This document shows, piece by piece, positions 36,379 through 47,549 of a DNA stretch of 64,000 bases. The notes under the pieces are model-generated. The model did no database searches, was not told where the DNA came from, and saw only the letters and a list, made by a program, of their open reading frames with translations. Both the position numbers and the translations under genes were made by a program. The stretch is from Azolla caroliniana (lineage: Eukaryota; Polypodiophyta), in contig JBHGNT010000013.1 of assembly GCA_043228905.1 (NCBI GenBank), positions 5,084,001-5,148,000 on the forward strand. Direction: 5' to 3'. Each line of letters starts with the position of its first letter. Within the stretch, counting starts at the first letter, position 1.

Positions 36379-39031
36379 CTAGATTTCAATCAAGATAACT
36401 TTCCCATTCGGGGATTTGGGCGGTTCTCTATCCCAGAGAATACCAATTCCATGTCCAAAACCATAGCCTATGCCTATTCCACATCCGATCCCAATACCAA
36501 ACACTAGCTTCAAGTGGTTCCAAGGGGTGGCTCCTATTCCAGCTCCACCAATTAAACCAAAACCTATCCCAGCACCGCAACCGATACCTGCAGTATAGAT
36601 TCTTCGTTTTCATAGTCACAAGTAATGTTTCACTGCTTTCAAGTTCTCTTGTTTTCGAGGTTTCATTTCAGACAAAATGTAACGTTTTTGGTAGCATTGA
36701 TAATGCTGATAATAATGATAACAATATATAGGTAATATTTTTTTCACCAAATGTCACTGGTTCTTCATTCTTTCCCCAAATCCCTCTCAAGCAGTTAGTT
36801 ATATATCGAAGTTAAAATTTTGTTATGGTCAATTCATCCCCCTATGTTCAATTATGTGCTTTTTGAGCATTTGTATGCTCAATGCATCCCCTTTTTCTCT
36901 CTTTCCAGGGTTGACAAGGGGATTTAGGAACATAATGAAAACTCAGAAGCATTTTTGGCAAATAAAGAAAAAATCAGCAAATATCTGTGTGTATATGTAT
37001 ATATGTAATTATAACATAAAAGTAGGCCTTTATTTATGATGTGGAAATGGAGTTTGGTGCATCACAATAGCTGAACTTCTAGATTTCCCTATTGTTTAGA
37101 TACGGCAAGAGAATGACCCGATGATCAAAATTCACATGGAAAAAAACTGCAAACTTGACAGATTTATGAGATCTCTATTTCATAGGAAATATTTTGGATT
37201 TGCAACAATTTCATTGGATATGAAATGAAATTTGTTTGTTGGAAAAAAACAACCCAAGCCCCTCAAGCATATCCAACTTCATTCAGAAACTTGAGACATT
37301 ATACCCTCAAAATGAATGAGGAACTGAAATGTGAACATGAAATACCTATTCCAATCCTAATTAAACATCAGAATAGTCATACAACATCGTGTTCATGAAA
37401 AACCCTTTTCTCCAAACATTCAAATCAGTGATTTGAAATATCTTCTCAGTAGTTGAATCTTCAAAAAGGTTTTTACAAATAAAAACCAAGTTTTATTGAT
37501 GAAACTCGTGATAAGTCTAGCTTCACATAGAAGGGAGTTAAGATCACACGAGAACTACCCAAATACGCAGTGGTAGGGGTGATACGCATACTAATACATA
37601 TGTTCACAGGCTTTTTGGAAATATGAATCACCTTTTATTAGTACAAAATTTCACTCGAAATCGAGTTTTATCTTGAGAATGGGTTAGTAGACTTTCTTTC
37701 ACAGGTCTATTACACCTATAACAGGAGAAATTCTATAAATATCATAGCTCATAAATTAAAATACCTATTTAGTAGTCTCAATCTTCAGAGAAGGTGTTCT
37801 GGATTTGAACTGGCTCTCATGGATAGAAATTTCACAAAAAATGAGCTTTATGTTGAGAAATATATATCTGTATGTACACCTTGAATACCAGAATACCGAG
37901 TCTCAAATCTAAGAAAAATAACTGTTTTACAAAATTCAATCATGAGGCCATAGGACAAACGATGCGCGAATGCTCATCTCACAACTTCATTCAAGTCCGC
38001 AATGGCTTGAGGTGGAAGTTGGCCAAGAATGAAATAATATATTGGGAGCAGGAATCACGTGTGCGGAAACCCCTGATTGAGGATGCACAACATGCCTTTT
38101 TACAATTGACCATTGCTCAAAGAACTGTGAAGGCCAACATGGACTATCAAGACCAGTGCACAATGTGGACCTAATTACTTGGGAGCTTTTGCAAAGAATG
38201 CTGTAGCCCCCCAAAAGAATGCTTCGATCTTTTATACTCATTGATGAATTTGATGATGTCCAACGACACTGCATCGTGCAAGGCCTTTTGAGCTGGGATA
38301 TTCCATCACTTTTAGATGACAAATGCATCTGTATAGAATATATATTGGAGAGCCATGGTTCGGAAACAAAACCTCAAGTTTTTCGTACACATACCCCTTC
38401 CCTTCCCTTCCCTCCAAACCCTGGTTTCATACATGCCACCTGTTTTTCGTTCTTTCTAATATACCCTTGGCTATCATTAACGATATGTACCAAGTCCATC
38501 ATTTGCACATATGATTTCAGTGCCCATTTTCTACACCATAGCTTTGGTTACGTACACTATACCGAATGTTTTCGAGTCCAGGTTTTGTTTTTCGTACGCT
38601 CTATGCATTTCATGACTTTGTTTCATTTTTCATGAGACACATATCAAGCATATATCTATCTCCCCTAGGTTTAAGTATAAAAACAGAATAAAGCAAACAA
38701 CCAAAACGAAGAAACACCCATATTTGGCAGCACTGAGCTAAATTGTCCGCAATCGAATAAGATGAAGAGTGAAAAATCGTGAGCAGAAACGGAGAGAATA
38801 ACAAAAAGAAATAGCCTTAAAAAGTTTTTGTAACTGACCAGCTCCTCCTCCAGGGCCAAGATCAAGTGTCTTCCTTTCTGTGTCTCTCCAAGGCATCCAT
38901 GGAAACTTGCTCTTCTTCTTCTTCTGGTTCTGTTTACCAGCCTTGGCTTCCTCCCAGAATCTGCTGACAGGCAGTAGGCTTGTCGTCTCTGAGCTTCTTC
39001 TCTGTGCATTCACCATTATTAAGCCGACCAT
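36379..39031 (-). CDS. small glycine-zipper protein, two exons
   Basis: Exon 1 is 39031-38839 and exon 2 is 36587-36379 (stop TAG), joined across a 2.25-kb intron. The donor AGCTG|GTCAG and acceptor CTGCAG|GT meet in phase 1 and join two glycine-rich frames exactly. The product is 133 residues, or 128 if the second Met at 39016 is used. The N-terminus is basic (QNQKKKKSKFPWMPW). From about residue 58 comes a run of GxGxG repeats (GIGFGLIGGAGIG, GIGIGCGIGIGYGFGHGIG), then a short polar tail. Similar small Gly-rich proteins with a hydrophobic glycine zipper exist in plants (cadmium-induced AS8-like, from memory) and are poorly characterised. Membrane insertion is plausible. A minus-strand AATAAA lies about 26 bp after the stop. 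The call rests on splice logic, not transcripts. Confidence 0.72.
37940..38170 (+). pseudogene. possible LINE linker fragment in the intron
   Basis: The plus strand gives LRWKLAKNEIIYWEQESRV and then QHAFLQLTIAQR. This resembles the region between endonuclease and RT of plant LINEs (YWxQxSRVxWLxEGDxNTxFFH). The match is partial and no other LINE domain is nearby. Confidence 0.4.
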
Positions 39032-39120
39032 AACGAGAGGATTGGCACTAACTAACTGCCTTACCTTAGACGGTCTGGAATCTGATCCATGATGGGTCTG
39101 ACAATGGACATGTCCATTGT

Positions 39121-39147
39121 CCAGACCAGACCAGACCAGACCAGACC
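39121..39147. repeat. (CCAGA)n microsatellite
   Basis: About five CCAGA units just upstream of exon 1 of the minus-strand glycine-rich gene, where its promoter or leader would be. Confidence 0.7.
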
Positions 39148-39289
39148 AATCTGTAAGTAAAACCATTGACAACATCACATCATGCTATGGTCGAGGGATG
39201 TCGTGACATGTCCACACCTCAACCCCCCCAATCAATTCCTATGCTTTTCTGCCCTGCTCTCGTAGGTATATCACTTATGGATAGTTGGG

Positions 39290-39390
39290 TATATTATGTA
39301 TATATGAGATTTGGTGGTGTGTCACGATGTGATTATTTGGGTATATATGAGCATTGGTGGTGTGTCGTGATATGTGTCGTGCGCAATGGA
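39290..39390. repeat. short tandem duplication
   Basis: Two roughly 50-bp copies hold TATATATGAG, then TTGGTGGTGTGTC, about 20 substitutions or less apart by eye. No coding role is visible. Confidence 0.5.
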
Positions 39391-40029
39391 AAGACAATGG
39401 GTAGAAGGCAGGTTTCACTTTACGTCAAAGACTTGGTAGAAGGTCAGGATCGAATGAAAAGGATAAAAAAGAATAGTGGTAACCTCAAGCAATAAGGGCT
39501 ACAAGTAGCAATGTAGAGGTCATGGGACATTTGCCCACTATATAGACTATTAGGAGCACTAGAAGATGAAGTGACAATGCAATGTGACGAGGAGATGAAT
39601 GGTAAGGATGAGCATGTTATTTAGTTTTTTTGGTCAACATAGCAAATGGATCTCCAAAGCTCCACTTAGGCTATGAAATAGAGGGTTTTAGCTCATACTG
39701 GCGTTAAGTGTGAAGGAAAATACCTTCTATGGTGAGCCAACTTACGAGAGAACCTTAGAGCAAAATACTTCACGCCTAACTGTTATAGGCATAACCCTAA
39801 GGATTAATTTTAAGCTAAATTTAATGGGTCAACAATAGGATAGTTGGGAAACCAAGTTTTTCTAAGAACTAGGACAAACACATAAGGACTTGTGATATTT
39901 GGGAGCATGTAGTTGTCTAGGAGCCTTAGGTGTTGGCCTACATAAAGGTGATTAGTGTTAAGGAAATTTATTCTCAAAACACAAAGGATTTCTTTTCTTC
40001 CCAAAAGAAGAAAGGAAAGCATAATGGCT

Positions 40030-40655
40030 CTAAGATAATAAATTATACAAAAACTAAATGATTATCAATGCAAAAATAACTATTACAAGATATAAATAGA
40101 ATCAAGGCCATCAAAGTAGTGGCAAGCTGGAAAGAATAACTTTGTATATCTCAATCCTACAAATAGGGTTGCCTTATACAATTGGGGAAAGTTCTTGCAC
40201 GAGAGCCATGTGTTGCACATGGGATGCACGATATAATTCTTATTATTTATTGTTTTCTACAAAATCTTTGGTTAATATCATCTAGTATAAAAGCTTATTA
40301 GGCCAAATAGTAAGACCTGGTTGGGATATGTAGATCATGAATTTGGGCTTCATATTTCTTTTGCTATCATCAATTGAGAGTTGAGCTTTATAACTTCAAA
40401 CACTCCCCCTCATGCTCAAGTTAAATGGACAAAGATATATTTCTTTTAAGTTCATCTTTGAAATGAATCATTTTAACTTAAAAATATCTAAAAACTTTGT
40501 AACTATATCTACCACTTGCCAATATGTATTCACATGTCTAATGTCTACTTCTTTTGAAAGTATCTTTTCTCCCACAAATGATATTGTATCTAAATGTGTT
40601 TTGATCATACATGATGAGGAAACATAGGATTGTTTGCCAAACATTTAACGTTAGA
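40030..40655 (-). pseudogene. copia family V: RNase H end, polypurine tract and LTR start
   Basis: The minus strand encodes NNPMF, SKHI and IQYHL in one frame, then DIRHVNTYWQVVDIVTK in another: the conserved C-terminus of copia RNase H. It is followed by GCATGAGGGGGAG and then TGTTTGAAG at 40402, a polypurine tract and LTR start. The left limit of the LTR is not resolved. The LINE poly(A) tail abuts its upstream side at about 40655, so the LINE inserted into this copia. Confidence 0.7.
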
Positions 40656-43600
40656 CATATTTTTTTATTTTTTTATTTTCCAAAAGAAAACTCCCATTAG
40701 TTATAAAATTTTACAAATGAGACGATTATGTACAAATCCTTGAAGGGACGCGATAGTTCCATCTTATGTGGATGCCTAGTGACTCAAGAAAGGGAGAGGA
40801 CGACCATTGTTGGATGAAGGCTATTCGTTTTCTTTCAACTCCCTCGTAGCTGTCCTTAAGGCCATCATATTGGCTCTTCAGAGTGGCTACAATTTCACTC
40901 CATATCTTTTGCAGTAACCTTGTTGGATGTGCGGTTTGGTTGGAGAAGACTCGCCTACATTGTTGTTTCCATAGAATCCAAAGAGTTATTGGGCTGACCA
41001 ATTCCGACACCTCTTGAGAATTGTCATTAAGAAGAGTGGAGTGGACATTGCCGCTGGAGGAGAAAGAGACCTCTTGTGCTTTTATCACCAAAGTCATCCC
41101 CTCCTCCTGATGCTCGTATCTGCCAATTGCGGTATGCCATGATAGCCAACATATATTTCCCCACTTGATTGAGCCTTGCACCTGGCATAATTGCAACAAG
41201 CGACCAACCCCCCGGTATATTCAATGGGACGTTGGGCAGTCCCACAAAGTGTGTCGTATTGATTCTACTGCATGTGGGCACTCTACACAATTAGGAGAGC
41301 TAAGGTTCCCACGTTGCCATGCTCCCACTGGTAGGGACTTATGTATTAATATCCATTGGAACATGGTAATTCGCTTCACGTGTTGTTGTTTCTAGAGTTT
41401 CTGCCAAAACTTGGTGATTATTGTGGGAGGAACTTGAAATGTGTGCTAGACCTTCGCAACAACCAGCTCTCGGGCGGTTTGAGCAACTAGAATGTGGCGA
41501 CCCAATCTAGTTGTGAATTGGAAGAAAGGGATGGGTTTACTTCCTTGCCCCGTGTAGGGATCACACCATGTCCATTGCAAAGGGTCCCAACTGACCTTAT
41601 GTAGCCACGTGTTTTCATGAGTACATATGTGCCAATCGGGTTGTACTTTGATCGGATCAGAAGCTACAATCCATTTATGACTAGTATACGCGAGTACTCG
41701 AATTGCGTTATTCTGTGTTGGTGTCTCAATGTCTCGCAATTCAGAGCCTTCGAGCTTGTCTGGAGGTCCCCTACCTCTCGGGATCAAAGATCCCTCCTCC
41801 TCGTGGCCTATCCATTTCTCCATTGTCGTCCTTTGAGTAGCAGATTCCCTAATCAGTAGAGCGTTAATGATTTCCGATCTCATAGTCCATCCGCCCCTGA
41901 TTCCATGGAGTATGTTCGCATGATCTTGTAGTGGCAGTGACATAAACCATCGCCAACATTCTATACTTTTTCCTTGACCTTCTGCAATGTATCCCCATGA
42001 CAACCCCTTACGTGATCCTAGTAGTTGATTAGATTCATCCTTGATACATGGGTTCCATAGGATACGTTGATTGAGCCAGGCAGGTTCGGATCTTGGTTGA
42101 TCACACTTGAGCCCTCGACGAATGTCACACCATGCCTTCCACATGGATGCACTGAATCTATCCTCCAATTGGCGGGAGAAACTAGGTTTGAGATCCATGT
42201 TTAGAATCGAATCCTGTTTGGGGAGCCCAATTGACCCCTTTTCGTGGCCTAAAGTAAGTGAAACATAACCTCAATAGCATTTTCCAATAGTGATTTGCTG
42301 GTTGGAGTCCTCGCACCACAAATTTGGCAAATAAGGCTTTCGATTGTGAAAGGGGATCAATAAGACCGAATCCCCCTCTCGACTTAGGCGTTGTGAGTAT
42401 AGGCCACACCACCTTGGCGCGAGCTACTTGGTCTTCCTTACCAGACCAAATGTAGTTGCGGACCAATCATTGAATCTGATGTATACTTTCCTTGGAGATT
42501 GTCCAACATGATAGACTGTACCATGCTGTTGCGAGTAGTACCTGATTTGCCACTATGATGCGACCCACTAGCGATAGTTTTTTTGAGCTCCAATGTATCA
42601 ACTTTTGTCGAATGGAATGGATAATGGATGCAATCATAGTCTCCGGCGGTATGTTGACACCAATTTGGAAACCCAAATATTTGGTGCTTGCTCCTTGATT
42701 GATCCAATTGAAAGCGGGATGTGGGTGCCACGTCGGATGTGTTTCCTGAGAGAGCCATATTGCGCAGGATTTGTGCCAATTGATCATGGCATTGGATCTT
42801 TTGCAAAATACAGCTAGCCCACTTTCTAGCTTTTGGAGGTTTTCCAAGTCCCCTTGCAGGTAGACCGCTGTGTCATATGCAAATTCTATATCTAGGATGC
42901 TTTGGTGAGAATGAGGTACATGAAGACCACGTAGGTTGAGATGCCACGAGTTGAGAAAGCAAGAGAGTGCTTCGGCATATAATAGAAATAAGGATGGAGC
43001 TAGTGGGCATCCCTGCCGTACATATCGGGATATTCGGAAAAAGGGGCCCCTTTCACCTGCCAGTGAAACACAACTGCTGCCATTCCTGTAAAGTCTTGCA
43101 ATGCCTTTGATCCATGTCTCTTGAAAGCCGAGTTTCCCCATCACACTTTCTAGAAAGTTCCAACATACCCTGTCATATGCTTTCTCAAAATCTAATAGCA
43201 CCACCGCTACCTTGTTGTTGGTACTCTTGGCAAGGGCTACTGCTTCCCAGAATGAGAAGAGGTTGTCTAGGATGCTCCGATTTCTAACGAAACCTGTTTG
43301 GGACGGATGAATGAGTTGAGGGAGAAGTGGTGTTAAATGGCATGCCACGATTTTTGCGAGCAACTTATAGACAATATTGAAAAGAGTTATGGGCCACCAC
43401 TTGCTAATGTTGTTGGCATTCCCACCACTTTTAGGAATGAGATGTATCATCCCTTGTCCAAATTCCTCCGACATGCTTCTAGAGGTGATGATCTCCTCAT
43501 ATTCCTGGAGGAGTTCTTCTTTAATAGTGTCCCAAAGGCATGTGAAAAAGTGCGGGGTGAGGTCATCGATTTTGGGACAACTCTCGGCATCTAAATCAGT

Positions 43601-44225
43601 GAGGGCCTCCCATATCTCGATGATTGATAGGGGACGCACAAACCATGTATTCATTTTCGGCGCGACTTTCTCAGGTATGCTTTGGAGGATAATATCTTCT
43701 CTTATGTCTTCCCCTATAGCTATAATGTCTTTGGTAAGTAGGCAGTTATAATAACTTGTGGCAATATTCCTCATTTCGTTGCCATCCTTAGTGGTTGTTC
43801 ATTCCTCTTGGTTGAGGCTGCGCATCATAGTTCGAGAGTGCCTCGGGCCTTTGGAGCGGAAGAATTCCTTCGTGGTTTTGTGCCCTACTCGAATCCATTG
43901 CGCCATGCTTCCATGAAACTCCATGTCATATATTTCCTTTTCCGCTATGTTAAGTTCATGTTTGGCTGTGGTGACTTGTCCTGCAATCCAAATACATGAC
44001 GGGTATCTATGTTGGAGTTGTTGTAAGGCTATTAGTCCCCGTTTTTTGTCCTCTGTCGCTTCTCATGAGCATCCTTGCTTTTGGTCTTGACAATCTCATG
44101 TAGGAGAGTAGAAGCTCTTGTTAATTTAGCTAGAAGTTTGTCAGATGCTGATGAGTCATTGACGGGTAGTGACCATTGGTTGGAAAGTTGGTCCTTCACC
44201 GTTGGCAAGTTTGACATTGATTTTG
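40656..44225 (-). mobile_element. L1-type LINE, 5'-truncated
   Basis: The minus-strand element ends in an A-rich tail (plus-strand T-rich 40661-40680). It contains the endonuclease-RT linker, reverse transcriptase and a C-terminal Cys-rich region. No endonuclease domain is visible. I found no convincing target-site duplication at the other end, so the 5' limit is approximate. Confidence 0.85.
40726..44217 (-). pseudogene. LINE reverse transcriptase polyprotein remnant
   Basis: The linker is at 44217-43780. The RT domain is 43774-42467, with ISKWWPITLFNIVYKLLAK, FVRNRSILDN, LLDFEKAYDRVCWNFLE and RQGCPLAPSLFLLYAEAL in order. The catalytic F-A-D-D box reads FAYDT, so the first catalytic Asp is lost. 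A TGA at 42467 interrupts the frame, which continues to 42182 (YIWSGKEDQ), then shifts frame to 41446. A zf-RVT-like Cys/His region (CRVPTCSRINTTHFVGLP) lies at about 41290-41230, and the end is at 40726. It cannot make active RT. Confidence 0.9.
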
Positions 44226-45539
44226 AGATTTGGGTTGCATTGAATTGAGAAAATCGATGAAGAGAAAAATCTTAGTCCACCCGAACATAGCTTAAAAGCT
44301 ATGCCTTGAAGCATTAGAATGGTTGGACCAAGCTTTGATGTCCATTGAAGGAATCATGGAAGGAAGGTGCAAAAGACAATAATGAGGCATGTGGTAAGAT
44401 GAAATGAAGGAGGACATGCATTTTGAGAGAGTCAAGTATGTTTTACGCATTAGTGGTGACATGCTAAGAAGAGAGGCTATTTTTTTTATTGTGCAAGAGA
44501 GGTCTTGAAAGGAATAAAAAGACGAGATGACCCCATTGTTGGGGATCCTCACTTTGGGAAATGGATGCACATCTTTTGACAAGTGATGGATTATTGATGA
44601 TTAAGGTGTGTGCGAGGTTTATGATGAGGAAGGCATTGATCAGAGAATGACTGTGCTAAGTTTAAAGATTATTATTCCGTAATTTATTTCTATAATCTTT
44701 ATTCTTCCTACCCTATGTAACATGATTGAACATTGTGAAAACCAAATTGTATCTTCATTTCAATCTCTATTGAAATTATTGTAAACTACATAAAATATGT
44801 CCATCCTCATATATTAAACTTTATGTACTAGATAAGGATTTGCAAATTGTTCTCCTTGTGATTCAATATTAAACAAGGATCATAGGGAACTTTTGGCTTG
44901 GAAATCCAAGCACAAAAGACACACCTACACTCAAAACCGTCTCTACCCAATGAAACAAAAGTTTCAAGTCCATGTATTTGTGTAATTGGTATATCTTCAT
45001 TGAGCTACACCCACAACGAATACTTGAAAACGTTGTCGTGGCGTGGCTCGCCTAGAAGCGTAGCGTTGCGTAGACAAAGGATAACGTGAAAGTGAGGAAG
45101 GAATCACTGGGATTATGGACGGAAGAGACGAAAGAGTAGAGATAGATAAATAGTGATCAACAAGATATGACAAGATAGGATATAGAATGATATTTGAAGC
45201 AATAAACGAGATTTATAATTATTTGATAAAAGAGTTACAAAATGATTGTACACGTCGTTGAACCTCCGAACTTTGTCTTGCAAGGTAATCGCTCTTCTCT
45301 TTCTTGATCGTAGACTACTACAATCTTCACTTCAATATTTTGATGAAGATAAGGCTCGAACCACCTCCCTCTTGTTGAGAGTTGACCACCACGACCGCCA
45401 AGCTAGAGCTCCACCTTTATGTTAAACTTCTTCCCTTCTTTATCTATTTTTGTGGTATCTCTTATGTAATACATAATTTGATTGATATCTCATACCTATC
45501 CCCCTTTGATCTTCTCTTTCACCATTTAAATAGGTGCCC

Positions 45540-45606
45540 CCATGCATATGATGCATTGGAGGGTACAAATCATGCATGTAGTGCATGAAATGCATGTGAT
45601 GCATGA
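45540..45606. repeat. GCATG/TGATGCAT repeat cluster
   Basis: About six overlapping GCATG or ATGCAT words in 66 bp. It resembles clustered plant RY (CATGCA) motifs, but no adjacent gene is seen. Confidence 0.4.
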
Positions 45607-45689
45607 TAAACATCTCGCTCATTTGAGCTTTTATGTATGAAACAATATATGCAATAACAATAAACATGAAAACATAATTTTAAAGAGAA

Positions 45690-45760
45690 AGGGCCTAGCC
45701 TAATGGTAGGTGTGTTGACTTTAGTGTATGAGGTTGTGGGTTCGAGTCTCAAAATACTAT
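45690..45760 (+). mobile_element. SINE head (tRNA-like Pol III promoter)
   Basis: A box TAGCCTAATGG at about 45698 and B box GGTTCGAGTCT at about 45740, about 35 bp apart, as in tRNA-derived SINEs. It does not fold as an intact tRNA with matching acceptor ends. SINE limits are not resolved. Confidence 0.5.
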
Positions 45761-45864
45761 TGAATACAACATGCAACTTTATTTTTATATCGTGAAGCAA
45801 ATCCTTTATGTAATATAAAGTATATATAAAGTATGCTTTATTTTATGAATATTATTAGTGTAGA

Positions 45865-45925
45865 GTAAATGGTAAGATTTGAGAGTCATAGGGTGGGGTT
45901 ATTGGTTCAAGTCCTCTCTTGTTCG
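45865..45925 (+). mobile_element. second tRNA-like SINE fragment
   Basis: A-box-like TAGAGTAAATGG and B box GGTTCAAGTCC lie within 60 bp. A third, minus-strand B box (GGTTCAAACCTC) lies near 46160-46175. Boundaries and relationships are unclear. Confidence 0.4.
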
Positions 45926-46363
45926 TGTAATATAATATATTTATCTATATATATATATATTATTTTTCTTTACATATATATAATATTATCATATGTGTTG
46001 TTAATATTATCTTTATATATAAAACATTATCAAATGTTATTTTAGTTACGTATTTATCTTATTGTAGACTTTTAATGTGAAGCTTTCGTACTTCACGACA
46101 ACGTTTGGTTTGAAAATTTGAATACTAGAAAAGAAAATATATAGAAATGAAATGAAATGAGCAATGAGGTTTGAACCTATCACATTTGATTCTAAGATTT
46201 CTATGCCATGTCTAAGCAAGAAACATTTGTAATTACATCAAGAAAATGTGAAGCTGATATGATAAATCCTTTAAGAAATTGATGTACTCAAACGTTAAAA
46301 CCTTTGGGGAAACCAATTAACTGAAGGCCAAAACAATTTGGGTGATCCAAATTGGGTGTTCCT

Positions 46364-47517
46364 TTTCAAGATGAGTCTATATGACAACTTCAACGAAGAG
46401 ACAGATGCTGAAGTTATGTGGAAGAAGATCGGGTTCATGTTTGAGAACATGAATGCCGTAAACAGAGTCTCAATATTCCGGAAGATTGTGAGACTTTGGT
46501 ATCAAGATGGTTCCAGCATGGCGGAGCACCTGAACGCCTTCCAGGGACTGATAAATCAAACCATCTCTCTAGAAGTACCTCTTGCCGGCGAGGTATTGGC
46601 GTTGTTACTGTTGGGATCCCTTTCGAGTAGTTGGGAAACGCTGGTCCTCATATTAGGCAATGCCGAACCGGAAGGGAAACACCTATCCCTAAAGACGGTG
46701 AAGTCGAGCTTGTTAAATGAGGAAGATCATCTGAAGGATAGAGATGCCATAAACGACCCGAAGGCCCTCATCATAGAAGGTGATATGACTAGGGAAGAGG
46801 CCGGAATAGAAGTCCCCAGAACTGGGAGAAGTCGGGTATGAGGTCGAAGTCGAGGGGGAGCCCTACCTGCTTCTATTGTGGGAAGCCGGGGCACTACCAA
46901 AAGAATTGTCGACACTTCCGGAAAGAGAAAGGGGGAGTTGATGGTGCAGAGCCGAAGAAGATTCTAGACAGAAAAGGCACCTCAACGGTCCCGACAAGTG
47001 AGGAGGAGATGCCGCTAATTAGCGAGAAAAATGAAGTGCATCTTGTTAGTGACGAAACGGCGTGGGTGGTCGACTACGGAGAGTTGTTCCACTGGACCCC
47101 AATTAGAAATGATTGTCATCATACATACTCGGGACCACGGTTTTGTGAAGATGGGGAATGATGGAGCATGCTGAATTGTCGGTATAGGAGATGTGTGTTT
47201 GTTAACTTCAACTGTGTGCAGACTGGTATTGAAAGATGATGAGGAATACGCGGAATAGTCTCCGGCATCAACCGAAGAGTGAATCACTTTGTGCAGTCGA
47301 ACACAGAAGAAATGAAGAATGGAAGGTAAGTGCACAAACAGAAAGAAAAGAGAATACACAGGATATTAACGTGGAAAACCCTGAGAGGGAAAAACCACGG
47401 GAGTCCATAGGCTCCAAAGTATCACTATATCACAATGATTACAACAGTGACCTCGTGCTCACGATCATCGCCACAGGCGGCGGTTACAACAGAGGCGACG
47501 ACCTCTCTATATCTCGA

Positions 47518-47549
<32 letters not shown>

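Larger units (their letters stand above)
44226..46363. other. AT-rich intergenic region with SINE-like pieces
   Basis: No protein-coding gene is recognised. It holds two or three tRNA-like Pol III promoter pairs (listed separately), a GCATG-rich cluster near 45.55 kb and (TA)n stretches near 45940-45970. Confidence 0.5.

Noticed and set aside
36428-36619. Trp-rich minus-strand open frame over the glycine-rich exon
   Set aside because: It is the glycine-rich exon read in the wrong minus-strand frame; the GxGxG frame has splice support.
44292-44582. 96-codon minus-strand open frame next to the LINE
   Set aside because: No similarity to LINE endonuclease or ORF1 motifs; treated as spacer.
45690-45760. 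Possible genuine tRNA gene
   Set aside because: A and B boxes are present, but I could not pair an acceptor stem or define an anticodon arm; a SINE head is more likely.
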